Source of the DNA: Campylobacterota bacterium
GTDB taxonomy: Bacteria > Campylobacterota > Campylobacteria > Campylobacterales > Sulfurovaceae
DNA: 6,316 nt
Assembly (NCBI GenBank): GCA_013153675.1
Contig: JAADEA010000025.1
Span: 1 to 6,316 of the forward strand
Direction: 5' to 3'
Part shown: positions 1 through 6,316 of the stretch, piece after piece
How positions within the stretch are numbered: the first letter of the stretch is position 1
Layout: each line of letters starts with the position of its first letter
The notes under the pieces: model-generated
What the model saw: the letters and a program-made list of their open reading frames with translations, nothing else
The model's database searches: none
Told to the model about the DNA's origin: nothing
Program-made: the position numbers and the translations under genes

Positions 1-408
1 AAAGCAAATATGGCAACTGCTGGGATATATCTAAATTGGGATATTTTAAATAAAAAAGCATCAGGTGAAATTCAAAAAGCACAAGTAGAAAGATTAAAAA
101 GTGCTTTAGAAATAGCAAAAACAAAAAAAGATCTTCAAGCTGATATTAATAAGATTAATCAAACTCTAAAAGAGATTAATGAAGCAATCAAATATACAAA
201 AGAGTCTATTAAAACTCAAAAAGAGCTATTAGTAGGTGCAACAGCCGCATTTAAATTATCAAGAATGAGTGTAGATGAATATTTACAATATGAAGATAAT
301 TTAGCAAAAAGTAGAGCTAATTTAGCAAATTTATATGCACTAAAAAATAGCTATAAAGCTCAAAAATGCTTAATTTATGGAATAAATCTAAAAAGGATCT
401 TTAAATGA
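1..408 (+). CDS. TolC-like outer-membrane efflux channel protein, 3' end only
   Basis: This is the C-terminal part (about 135 residues) of an outer-membrane efflux protein of the TolC family, the exit duct of a tripartite exporter. The frame is open to the left edge (it reads K-A-N before the first ATG at 10), so that ATG is internal and the true start lies outside the window. A short amphipathic strand (ATAGIYLNWDIL) resembles the beta-barrel strand of the second TolC repeat. It is followed by a long, Lys/Glu/Ala-rich helical stretch and by the typical last helix pair, with a G-x-x-x-x-x-x-S-x-x-E/D-Y/L pattern (around GATAAFKLSRMSVDEYL) and repeated A-x-x-x-L spacing. It ends soon after the last helix, with no long tail. 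Its TGA overlaps the ATG of the adaptor gene (ATGA), which implies translational coupling and one operon. The family call is firm; the specific orthologue is unknown. Confidence 0.85.
   Translation, partial: KANMATAGIYLNWDILNKKASGEIQKAQVERLKSALEIAKTKKDLQADINKINQTLKEINEAIKYTKESIKTQKELLVGATAAFKLSRMSVDEYLQYEDNLAKSRANLANLYALKNSYKAQKCLIYGINLKRIFK
393..397 (+). promoter_or_regulatory. Ribosome binding site of the adaptor gene
   Basis: AAGGA lies inside the last codons of the TolC-like gene, 7 nt before the ATG at 405. It supports that ATG as the start, and so the 4-nt overlap between the two genes. The pump gene has an equivalent AAGGA at 1483-1487, overlapping the adaptor stop codon, 6 nt before its ATG at 1494. 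Confidence 0.7.
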
Positions 409-1484
409 AATATATAAAAGCCTTAATCTATTTAATAATAGCCCTCCTGCTGGTAGTTGGTGGAATAAAAATTGTTAAATTAAAAAGAGAAAAAGATGCA
501 AATGAGCCAAAAGCTCCCATATATCCAATAGTAACAAAATCTACTAACATTAAACCAAAAGATATTATATTAACATCAAGTTATATAGGAGAAGTTAAAA
601 ATGATAAAGAGGTAGTTATTAATACAAAATTTAGCGGTAAAATTTTAAAGATAAAAGATCTTGGTCAAAAGGTTAAAAAAGGAGAAATTGTTGTAAGTTT
701 AGATAATAGTGATCTAAAAGCTAAGTTAATTGAACTAAATTCTAAAGAGAACTCTTTAAAAAATACCATTTTGGCACAAAAAATAAATTTAAACAATGCA
801 ATAGCCTCTCTTAAAAGAAGTAAAAAGTTATTAAAAGTTAAAATGGTCTCAATAGAGGAGGTTCAAAATCAAGAGAATAAAATTGTTACTCTAAAAGCTC
901 AAATTAAAGCAAATCAAAACTCTCTTAAAGAGATAGAAGCAAACAAAAAGGCTATATTAAATGCTCTTACATATACAGATATAAAATCGCCTGTTGATGG
1001 AATAGTTAGTGCTAAATTTTTTAATCTTGCAGATAATGCCTTTATGGGAAAACCTATACTAAAAATCACTCCCAAAAAAGGAAATTATATCTCTATTGCT
1101 CTACCTAAGAGTTATAAAGAGACTTTATATAAAGAAAAAATATATCCTCTTACACCTCTTAAAGCCTCATTTAATGGTGTTAAATTATTTAAAGCAAATA
1201 TTGATGATCCATCTTTAGTAACAGGGGAGAAGATAGATTTAAATGTAATTTTATTTAGAGGAAAAGCCACTTTAATTCCATATGACTCTATCTTATCTAT
1301 TGACAATAAAAGCTATATTTTTATCTATAAAAAGTCTAAAGTAATACCAAAAGAGATTCATATTATAGAAAGTGGAAAAGAGGGTGTAGTAATTAAAGAA
1401 AATATCTCTCAAAAAATTCTTATAGCAAAACCTGATATCTTATTAAAAATTAAGGGTGGCTACCCAGTAAAATTAGCCAAATAA
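405..1484 (+). CDS. RND efflux periplasmic adaptor (membrane fusion protein)
   Basis: This 359-residue protein is the adaptor linking the inner-membrane pump to the outer-membrane channel. Residues 5-24 form one hydrophobic segment flanked by lysines. There is no lipobox cysteine, so it is probably anchored by an uncleaved N-terminal helix. Residues about 62-103 form the first half of a biotinyl/lipoyl-like domain (G-K-I-L-K-I ... G-Q-K-V-K-K-G-E-I-V-V). Residues about 104-190 form an alpha-helical hairpin. The second lipoyl half follows (residues 191-222, with I-K-S-P-V-D-G-I-V), and then beta-barrel and membrane-proximal regions to the end. R138, L142 and S149 match the R-x3-L-x6-S motif known at the AcrA hairpin tip, where TolC docks. 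The start is supported by the AAGGA at 393-397 and the coupling to the gene before. The gene sits between its expected partners. Specificity cannot be read from it. Confidence 0.92.
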   Translation: MKYIKALIYLIIALLLVVGGIKIVKLKREKDANEPKAPIYPIVTKSTNIKPKDIILTSSYIGEVKNDKEVVINTKFSGKILKIKDLGQKVKKGEIVVSLDNSDLKAKLIELNSKENSLKNTILAQKINLNNAIASLKRSKKLLKVKMVSIEEVQNQENKIVTLKAQIKANQNSLKEIEANKKAILNALTYTDIKSPVDGIVSAKFFNLADNAFMGKPILKITPKKGNYISIALPKSYKETLYKEKIYPLTPLKASFNGVKLFKANIDDPSLVTGEKIDLNVILFRGKATLIPYDSILSIDNKSYIFIYKKSKVIPKEIHIIESGKEGVVIKENISQKILIAKPDILLKIKGGYPVKLAK

Positions 1485-1493
1485 GGATTTTAT

Positions 1494-4400
1494 ATGTTTG
1501 AATTCTTCTATAAAAGAACACACTTTTTAATTGCAATTATTTTGGCTATATTTGTATTTGGAGTAATTGGTCTTATTAAAATGCCAAAAAACTTATTTCC
1601 AGATGCAAATAGACCAGAAGTAGTAATTTTCACTCAAGTTCCCGGAGCTCCAGCAAGTGTAGTAGCATCATCTGTCTCTAAACCTATTGAAGAAGAGATG
1701 GCAACTCTTAGCAATATATACCAAATAAGTTCTACTAATGTTTCTAATTTCTCAATAGTTCATGTGGTATTTAATTATAAAAAAACTCTTCAAGAAGCAA
1801 GTGTAGATGTTAGCAATGCTTTAAATAGAATTAAAAGTAAACTTCCTAAAAACTCTATTCCATCAATATATTTGGTTGGAGATTTTACTGCTCCTGTAGA
1901 TTTATTTGCCCTATATCCAAAAGATAATAATTTAACAATTTCAGAAATTAGAAAAATAGCAGAGAGTTTTATTAAACCAAAGCTATTAAGTAACCAAGAT
2001 ATTGGAAATGTTGAAATTTTTGGAGGATATAATAGCGCTATTATGATAGAAATTGATCCCTTAAAGATGGAAAAGTATGGTATTACATTAGATACTCTAT
2101 TAAAAACTCTACAAACTTCTAATAGCGACTTTCCAGTGGGATTTATTAAAAATAAAGAAAATTTTATAACATTAACTTTTTATGGACAAGAAGATAGCAT
2201 TGATAAATTAAAAGAGAGTTTTATAAAACCAAATATTAAACTAAAAGATATTGCAAAAGTAAATTGGAAATATAAAAGAAATAATAGTGCATTTATTGGT
2301 AACAATAAAGAAGCTATTGCGATATCTGTTCAAAGAGCACCTGGAGGAAGTGTTCTTGCTACAAGTGATGCAGCAAGAGAGATTATAAAAGAGATACAAA
2401 GAGAGTATCCAAATATTAAAATAGAAATTGCAGACACTCAAAGAGATCTTGTAGAAAAATCAAATGATAATATGATTGAAGCTCTAAGAGATGCAATTAT
2501 ATTTACACTTTTAGTATTACTTATTTTTTTAGCCAATTTTAGAGCACTAATTGCTGCTGCTGTATCAATTCCAATGGTATTTTTTGGAGTTTTAGCTTTT
2601 ATTTATATAACTGGCGGAGAATTAAACATTATTATTTATACAGGAATTATTTTAGCTCTTGGAATGCTTGTAGATGATGCAGTAGTAGTACTCGAAAATA
2701 TTGAAAGACATATTGAAGAGGGAGATGATTTACAAAAGGCTATTTATGAAGGAACAAAAGAGGTATTAATGCCAATTTTTGCTGGAACCATCTCTACCAT
2801 CGCAATATTATTCCCTTTAATGTTTGTAGGTGGATATCCTCAAAAGATATTTTCTCCTTTAATTAGCACTCTAATTGTAGCTTTGTTAGTTAGCTGGTTT
2901 ATATCAATTACATTTATTCCTAAATTTTCGCAATATCTCTATAAGAATGGAGCTAAAAAGAGTAAATTGGAAAAATTATTTGAAAAGATGTATCAAAATA
3001 CAATTGCAAGATTAATTAATCCATACTTATCTATATTAAAATTTACAAATGGTAAATTAGCTCCTTTAAGAAAAGTATTTTTAGTAGCAATAGCAATTGT
3101 TATTTTGGCAGCTACAATGAAAAATGTAGTTCCAACTATTGGTAGAGATGTAATGCCTCCAATGGATACAGGAATTATTAAAGCAAAAGTAGAATTTTCA
3201 AGTAATATAAATGCTGATGAATCAAAAAATAGATTAAAACCTTTTTTAAAATGGCTAAATCAACAACCATGGCTTGAAAGAAGTTCCATTGCAATAGGGA
3301 CAGAAATGGGGGTATTATCTATTAGTGGGGGAGGTGCTGGTAACTCTATAATGTTAACTATTACTGCAGTAGATAGATTTCATAGGAAGAAAAATATTTG
3401 GGAGCTTGAAAAAGAAATTAGAGAAAAATTAGCTAATTTAAAAGGAATTAAAAATTTAGCAGTATATGATTTTGGAGCTACTGCCCTATCTACCATATCA
3501 GCTCCACTTGCAATTAGATTTAAAGATGCAACTTATGAAAACTTGCCTGATATTGCAAAAAAAGCAGAAAAAATAATACAAAATATCCCTGGCTTAACAT
3601 CTACAATGATTAGCTGGGATAAAGACTTTTTAGAAGCAAAAATTATAATAGATAAAAATAGAGCCCTAAGTTATGGAGTAACACCAGGAGCAATTATTAG
3701 TCAAATTGCACTAAAAGATCAAATTGCCCTTTTATCTACTGCTTTTAGCTCTATGAATACCCAATATGTAAGAGTCAAATTTGATAATAACTTTTCTACA
3801 AATATAGAAGAGTTAAAAATGTTACCTATTACAACAAAAAAAGGAGTAGTTCCTCTTAGTCTACTTGCTAAAATTAAAAAAGAGTTTACATATAGCAAAA
3901 TAGAAAGAGAAAATTTAGAATACTCAATTGAGACTCAAGGATATAGAGAAAGGAGACCTATTAGCAAAATTACTGATGATGCAAATAGACTTCTTCATGA
4001 AGCAAATATTACCAATTATACACAAGCAGGAGATATGAAAGAGTTAAATGATTCATTTCAAAGGCTCTTAAAAGCTATATTAATAGGAATTGTTATTTTA
4101 ATTTTAACTTTAATGGTAGTTTATAACTCTTTAAAATTATCTCTTATTATGATTGTTGTATTACCTCTATCAATTATTGGAGCTATGTGGAGTTTGATTA
4201 TCGCAAATAAACCAAGCTGTATGCCAAGTATGGTAGGGATTTTGCTACTATTTGGAATTATTATAAAAAATAGTGTTTTATTAATTGACTTTTATAAAGA
4301 GTATGAGAAAAAAGGTATTCCTCCATTTGAATCTGCTCTTGCTGCAATAAAAGTGAGATTTAGACCAGTTATGATGACAGCTTTTGGGACAATTGCTGGT

Positions 4401-4556
4401 ATGATTCCAATTGCTCTTGAAAGAGCAATTGGTCTTGAAAGATTATCTCCAATTGCTGATGTAGCAATTGGTGGATTGCTTATTGGAACTCTTCTTACAC
4501 TAATATATATTCCAATGTTTGCCTATACATTTGATTCAAGAAATAAAAAAAGATAA
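1494..4556 (+). CDS. RND-family efflux transporter permease (AcrB-like, HAE type)
   Basis: This 1020-residue inner-membrane pump uses the proton gradient to drive export through the adaptor and TolC-like channel. Its length is close to AcrB (1049). TM1 is at about 10-29, followed by the family's F-P-D-A-N-R-P and P-G-A-P-A segments and a first periplasmic domain to about 330. TM2-TM6 lie at about 334-477, TM7 at about 527-544, a second periplasmic domain at about 550-855, and TM8-TM12 at about 858-1012. D394 and D395 in TM4 (GMLVDDAVVVLENIERH), K925 in TM10 (GIIIKNSVLLIDF), R955 and T962 line up with the AcrB proton-relay residues D407, D408, K940, R971 and T978. The DD motif argues against the heavy-metal (CusA/CzcA) group, which has a different TM4 signature. 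The loop at 611-618 is glycine-rich and lacks the phenylalanines of the AcrB switch loop, so the substrate range may differ. The reading frame is intact and the substrate is unknown. Confidence 0.95.
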   Translation: MFEFFYKRTHFLIAIILAIFVFGVIGLIKMPKNLFPDANRPEVVIFTQVPGAPASVVASSVSKPIEEEMATLSNIYQISSTNVSNFSIVHVVFNYKKTLQEASVDVSNALNRIKSKLPKNSIPSIYLVGDFTAPVDLFALYPKDNNLTISEIRKIAESFIKPKLLSNQDIGNVEIFGGYNSAIMIEIDPLKMEKYGITLDTLLKTLQTSNSDFPVGFIKNKENFITLTFYGQEDSIDKLKESFIKPNIKLKDIAKVNWKYKRNNSAFIGNNKEAIAISVQRAPGGSVLATSDAAREIIKEIQREYPNIKIEIADTQRDLVEKSNDNMIEALRDAIIFTLLVLLIFLANFRALIAAAVSIPMVFFGVLAFIYITGGELNIIIYTGIILALGMLVDDAVVVLENIERHIEEGDDLQKAIYEGTKEVLMPIFAGTISTIAILFPLMFVGGYPQKIFSPLISTLIVALLVSWFISITFIPKFSQYLYKNGAKKSKLEKLFEKMYQNTIARLINPYLSILKFTNGKLAPLRKVFLVAIAIVILAATMKNVVPTIGRDVMPPMDTGIIKAKVEFSSNINADESKNRLKPFLKWLNQQPWLERSSIAIGTEMGVLSISGGGAGNSIMLTITAVDRFHRKKNIWELEKEIREKLANLKGIKNLAVYDFGATALSTISAPLAIRFKDATYENLPDIAKKAEKIIQNIPGLTSTMISWDKDFLEAKIIIDKNRALSYGVTPGAIISQIALKDQIALLSTAFSSMNTQYVRVKFDNNFSTNIEELKMLPITTKKGVVPLSLLAKIKKEFTYSKIERENLEYSIETQGYRERRPISKITDDANRLLHEANITNYTQAGDMKELNDSFQRLLKAILIGIVILILTLMVVYNSLKLSLIMIVVLPLSIIGAMWSLIIANKPSCMPSMVGILLLFGIIIKNSVLLIDFYKEYEKKGIPPFESALAAIKVRFRPVMMTAFGTIAGMIPIALERAIGLERLSPIADVAIGGLLIGTLLTLIYIPMFAYTFDSRNKKR
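4407..4471. repeat. Two neighbouring inverted repeats with the same arms, inside the pump gene
   Basis: The first inverted repeat is perfect: a 12-base arm at 4407-4418 and its reverse complement at 4421-4432, with 2 bases between. The second has a 9-base arm (CCAATTGCT) at 4449-4457 and its complement at 4463-4471, with a 5-base spacer. Both have CCAATTGCT-type outer arms and AGCAATTGG on the other side. They encode Pro-Ile-Ala followed by Ala-Ile-Gly twice (residues 972-980 and 986-993). CCA-ATT-GC and GC-A-ATT-GG are reverse complements, so a repeated peptide pattern plus codon bias can produce this without any DNA-level function. It lies in the coding region for the TM11-TM12 area. Confidence 0.6.
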
Positions 4557-4579
4557 AGCGTTTTAAAGCTTTATCTTTT
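4548..4579. terminator. Bidirectional intrinsic terminator at the convergent junction
   Basis: AAAAGATAAAGC (4548-4559) pairs perfectly with GCTTTATCTTTT (4568-4579), giving a 12-bp stem with an 8-nt loop. The left arm contains the TAA stop of the pump gene (4554-4556). Read on the minus strand, the stem is followed by a further T-rich run (complement of 4541-4547), a classic terminator for the hisIE side. Read on the plus strand, the T run is part of the stem (TCTTTT) and is followed by AAATT, so termination there may be weaker. The stem is AT-rich, with only a few G-C pairs. Confidence 0.75.
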
Positions 4580-4586
4580 AAATTAT

Positions 4587-5252
4587 CTAATTTCTTCTTT
4601 TTTCTTTCTCTTCAATTCCACTTATACCAAATCGTTTTTCTAACTCTTGCTTTATTCTATCTGGAGAGATCTCTCTTTTTCCCAATCCAACTAAAGAGTG
4701 ATATAATAAATCGGCTGCTTCATGAATCACATTCTCATCACTTTCAAACTCAATAGCATCACAAAGCTCTTTTGCCTCTTCTAAAATTTTTTCTCTTAAA
4801 AGTTGAGGATTATTTAGCAGTTTTTTAGTCCAAGAACGCTTAGAATTGTCACTTTTTCTCTCTAAAATAGTATGATACAACCTATCTACTATAGAATAGA
4901 TTCTATTTGTATCTATCTCTTTTATATCTTTAATAGAAGTATTATCTTTAATAGATCTAAAAAAGCAGCTATATTTTCCTGTATGACAAGCTACTCCTTT
5001 TTGTTCTACAAGGAGCAAAATAGTATCCCCATCACAATCAATTAATATATCTTTTATCTTTTGAGTATGTCCAGAGCTTTCACCCTTTTTCCAAATTCTT
5101 TGCTTAGATCTACTATAATAGTGGGCATACCCACTATTTAATGTTAATTCAAAAGCCTCCTTATTCATATAAGCAAGCATTAATATATCTTTACTTTTAT
5201 AATCTTGAGCTATTGCTGGAATAAGAGGATTTTTTTCCCAATTAATATCCAT
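4587..5252 (-). CDS. hisIE: Histidine biosynthesis bifunctional protein HisIE (PRA-CH / PRA-PH)
   Basis: This fusion carries out two successive steps of histidine synthesis in the cytoplasm: phosphoribosyl-ATP pyrophosphohydrolase (HisE part) and phosphoribosyl-AMP cyclohydrolase (HisI part). I use the ATG at 5252 (221 residues). The frame can be extended 6 codons upstream to a TTG at 5270, but that would overlap ilvE, and HisI proteins usually start close to the I-x-W motif. HisI spans about residues 1-100, with [14 protein letters not shown] and G-E-S-S-G-H motifs. D72, D74 and D76 fit the Mg site. C73, C89 and C96 have the 16- and 7-residue spacing of the family's zinc cysteines. HisE spans about 118-210, a MazG-like helical domain with E159-x-x-E162 and E178-x-x-D181. 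Both active sites look complete. It lies 10 nt after ilvE in the same operon, with only a weak purine-rich ribosome site (AAAGAAAAG). No other his gene is in view. Confidence 0.95.
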   Translation of the reverse strand: MDINWEKNPLIPAIAQDYKSKDILMLAYMNKEAFELTLNSGYAHYYSRSKQRIWKKGESSGHTQKIKDILIDCDGDTILLLVEQKGVACHTGKYSCFFRSIKDNTSIKDIKEIDTNRIYSIVDRLYHTILERKSDNSKRSWTKKLLNNPQLLREKILEEAKELCDAIEFESDENVIHEAADLLYHSLVGLGKREISPDRIKQELEKRFGISGIEEKEKRRN

Positions 5253-5262
5253 AATCTTTTCT

Positions 5263-6177
5263 TTATACAAAAGTTAAATAGTGGAAATATCTCTCATCCC
5301 TACCATAAACTACATCAAAATATGCATCTTGTAAAATCTTTGTAATCTCTCCTCTCTTTCCATTTCCAATTACTCTATGATCAAGAGAGTTAATAGGAGT
5401 AACCTCTGCTGCAGTTCCAGTAAAAAATGCCTCATCACAAATATAAACCTCATCTCTTGTAATATTTCTTCTAACTACCTCTATTCCAAGCATTTTAGCA
5501 AGTTCTATAATAGTAGCTTGAGTAATAGATTCAAGAGAGTTATCATTTGGAGGCGTAATTAAAACCTCATCTCTTACAATAAAGATACACTCTCCACTCC
5601 CTTCTGCTACAAATCCATTTTCATCTAATAAAAGAGCCTCTTCAAAACCATTTTTAACTGCTTCATATTTTGCTAATTGACTATTTAAGTAGTTAGCTAC
5701 TGCCTTTGCCTTTCCAAAAGTAGATTTAATAGAATTCCTTACAATAGAAGAGGTGCATACCTTAATACCATTTTCTAAACCTTCATCGCCTAAATAGGCA
5801 CCCCACTCCCATGCAGCAATTGCACTCTCAACCGGTGCATTAATATGTAAAAGCCCCATTACTCCATAGCCAAGAAAGATAATTGGTCTAATATATACAT
5901 TATCTTTAAAATCATTTGCTCTTAAAAGCTCAATATGGGCATTTTTAAACTCTTCATATTCAATATTGGGCTCAATTGCTACAATTTTTGCAGAGTTATA
6001 TAATCTTTTACAATGATCATCAAGCCTAAAAATAGCCAATCCCATCTCTGTTTGATAAGCTCTTGTCCCCTCAAATACTCCATTTCCATAGTGCAGAGTA
6101 TGGGTTAAAAGATGAACTTTTGCATCTTTCCACTCAACAAGCTTACCATTCATCCAAATATATTTAGCCTCTTTCAT
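5263..6177 (-). CDS. ilvE: Branched-chain amino acid aminotransferase
   Basis: This 304-residue fold-type IV PLP enzyme catalyses the last step of leucine, isoleucine and valine synthesis, passing an amino group from glutamate to the branched keto acids. The N-terminal domain carries [13 protein letters not shown] (residues 29-41), the family signature. R51 (I-F-R-L) corresponds to the PLP-phosphate arginine. K158 in K-A-V-A-N-Y-L is the expected Schiff-base lysine, with Y163 five residues on. E192 in V-A-E-G-S-G-E matches the glutamate that contacts the PLP ring nitrogen. The [12 protein letters not shown] block near the C-terminus is also typical. Length is close to E. coli IlvE (309). The ATG at 6177 has AGAAGG (6190-6185) 7 nt after which it begins. 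hisIE follows after 10 nt, so the two amino-acid genes are probably cotranscribed. Class IV relatives (D-amino acid transaminase, PabC) are possible in principle, but the motifs favour IlvE. Confidence 0.95.
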   Translation of the reverse strand: MKEAKYIWMNGKLVEWKDAKVHLLTHTLHYGNGVFEGTRAYQTEMGLAIFRLDDHCKRLYNSAKIVAIEPNIEYEEFKNAHIELLRANDFKDNVYIRPIIFLGYGVMGLLHINAPVESAIAAWEWGAYLGDEGLENGIKVCTSSIVRNSIKSTFGKAKAVANYLNSQLAKYEAVKNGFEEALLLDENGFVAEGSGECIFIVRDEVLITPPNDNSLESITQATIIELAKMLGIEVVRRNITRDEVYICDEAFFTGTAAEVTPINSLDHRVIGNGKRGEITKILQDAYFDVVYGRDERYFHYLTFV

Positions 6178-6180
6178 AAA

Positions 6181-6190
6181 CCTGCCTTCT
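6181..6190 (-). promoter_or_regulatory. Ribosome binding site of ilvE
   Basis: On the minus strand AGAAGGCAGG lies just before the ilvE ATG. AGAAGG ends 7 nt before the start codon, the usual spacing. It supports the start at 6177 and the family-typical N-terminus M-K-E-A-K-Y-I-W-M. Confidence 0.65.
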
Positions 6191-6220
6191 TTTTAATGAA
6201 GTATTTTATCACCCTCTCAG

Positions 6221-6316
6221 TTAAATACTCCTTTTTTCAATTACCTCTACAATAGCTTCACATCTTCCATCAATTAATTTTATAATCTCTTTTTCTTTAA
6301 GATTACAAAGAGGAAC
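6221..6316 (-). CDS. 3' end of an unidentified gene upstream of ilvE (partial)
   Basis: Reading leftwards from the window edge, one frame is open for 31 codons and ends in TAA at 6223-6221. The peptide starts VPLCNLKEKEIIKLIDGRCE and ends in EVIEKRSI. It has a regular hydrophobic/charged pattern and the same codon style as the neighbouring genes, so it looks like the tail of a protein-coding gene entering from the right. I do not recognise the family. It has the same direction as ilvE with a 43-nt gap, so it may belong to the same operon. After the A6 run at 6237-6232, a -1 shift would carry the protein on to a TGA at 6176-6174 that overlaps the ilvE ATG. The real end could therefore be there if the sequence has a one-base indel. 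Function unknown. Confidence 0.55.
   Translation of the reverse strand, partial: VPLCNLKEKEIIKLIDGRCEAIVEVIEKRSI

Noticed and set aside
1112..1306. Open frame of 64 codons on the minus strand inside the adaptor gene
   Set aside because: It lies wholly within a well-supported gene on the other strand, has no ribosome site that I can see and no recognisable domain. It is a shadow frame.
2241..2441. Open frame of 66 codons on the minus strand inside the pump gene
   Set aside because: It is antisense to a conserved part of the RND protein. The predicted peptide (rich in Cys, Phe and Tyr) reads like a reverse-strand artefact.
2670..2710. Heavy-metal (CusA/CzcA-type) RND pump
   Set aside because: The TM4 motif is V-D-D-A-V-V-V-L-E-N with two aspartates, as in the AcrB-like group, not the single-Asp D-G/A-A-V signature of metal exporters.
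5377..5562. Open frame of 61 codons on the plus strand inside ilvE
   Set aside because: It is antisense to the conserved C-terminal domain of IlvE. The peptide is rich in Ser, Asn and Cys, with no family resemblance.
6174..6212. Tiny gene starting at GTG 6212 (12 codons) and overlapping ilvE
   Set aside because: The strong AAGGAG (6233-6228) is 15 nt from the GTG, too far, and the nearer GAGAGG abuts it. The stretch is better explained as a shifted gene tail or a plain leader.
6210..6240. Promoter for ilvE (TTGAAA at 6240-6235 with TAAAAT at 6208-6203, minus strand)
   Set aside because: The spacing is about 26 nt, too long for a sigma-70 type promoter. In such AT-rich DNA, matches to -10 boxes are expected by chance.
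1..6316. CRISPR array, insertion sequence, tRNA or prophage parts
   Set aside because: I found no regularly spaced direct repeats, transposase or integrase motifs, or tRNA-like cloverleaf. Nearly all bases are assigned to conserved housekeeping or transport genes.

Overview
This is a compact, AT-rich stretch with no tRNA, rRNA, CRISPR array or mobile element that I can see. Codon use leans to AAA, TTA, AGA and ATT. The wording of the branched-chain aminotransferase and of the HisI-HisE fusion, plus the outer-membrane-protein-first layout of the efflux operon (the order also known from Helicobacter hefABC), suggest a member of the Campylobacterota (Epsilonproteobacteria). That assignment is inference from sequence feel, not from a search.

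Left part, plus strand (1-4556): an efflux operon. It opens inside the 3' end of a TolC-like outer-membrane channel gene (1-408). That gene overlaps by 4 nt (ATGA) with a periplasmic adaptor (membrane fusion protein, 405-1484), which is followed after 9 nt by an RND inner-membrane pump (1494-4556). Together the three would form a tripartite proton-driven export machine spanning both membranes. The adaptor carries the R-x3-L-x6-S hairpin-tip motif used to dock on TolC. The pump carries the proton-relay residues of AcrB-type transporters (D394, D395, K925, R955, T962). The substrate cannot be told from the sequence. The pump is of the 'DD' (HAE-like) type rather than the metal-exporting type.

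Middle (4545-4586): a 30-nt intergenic gap holding a 12-bp hairpin that also covers the last codons of the pump gene. It is placed to end transcription from both sides of this convergent junction.

Right part, minus strand (4587-6316): an amino-acid biosynthesis operon read right to left. A gene tail of unknown function enters from the right edge (6316-6221), then ilvE (branched-chain aminotransferase, 6177-5263), then hisIE (bifunctional histidine biosynthesis enzyme, 5252-4587). The ilvE-hisIE gap is 10 nt. The DNA just upstream of ilvE may be the end of the edge gene in a shifted frame.

Overall this looks like an ordinary chromosomal region. I see no convincing sign of a new biological system. 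The points most worth a second look are the possible frameshift at an A6 run upstream of ilvE, a pair of matching inverted repeats inside the pump gene, and the glycine-rich loop of the pump.
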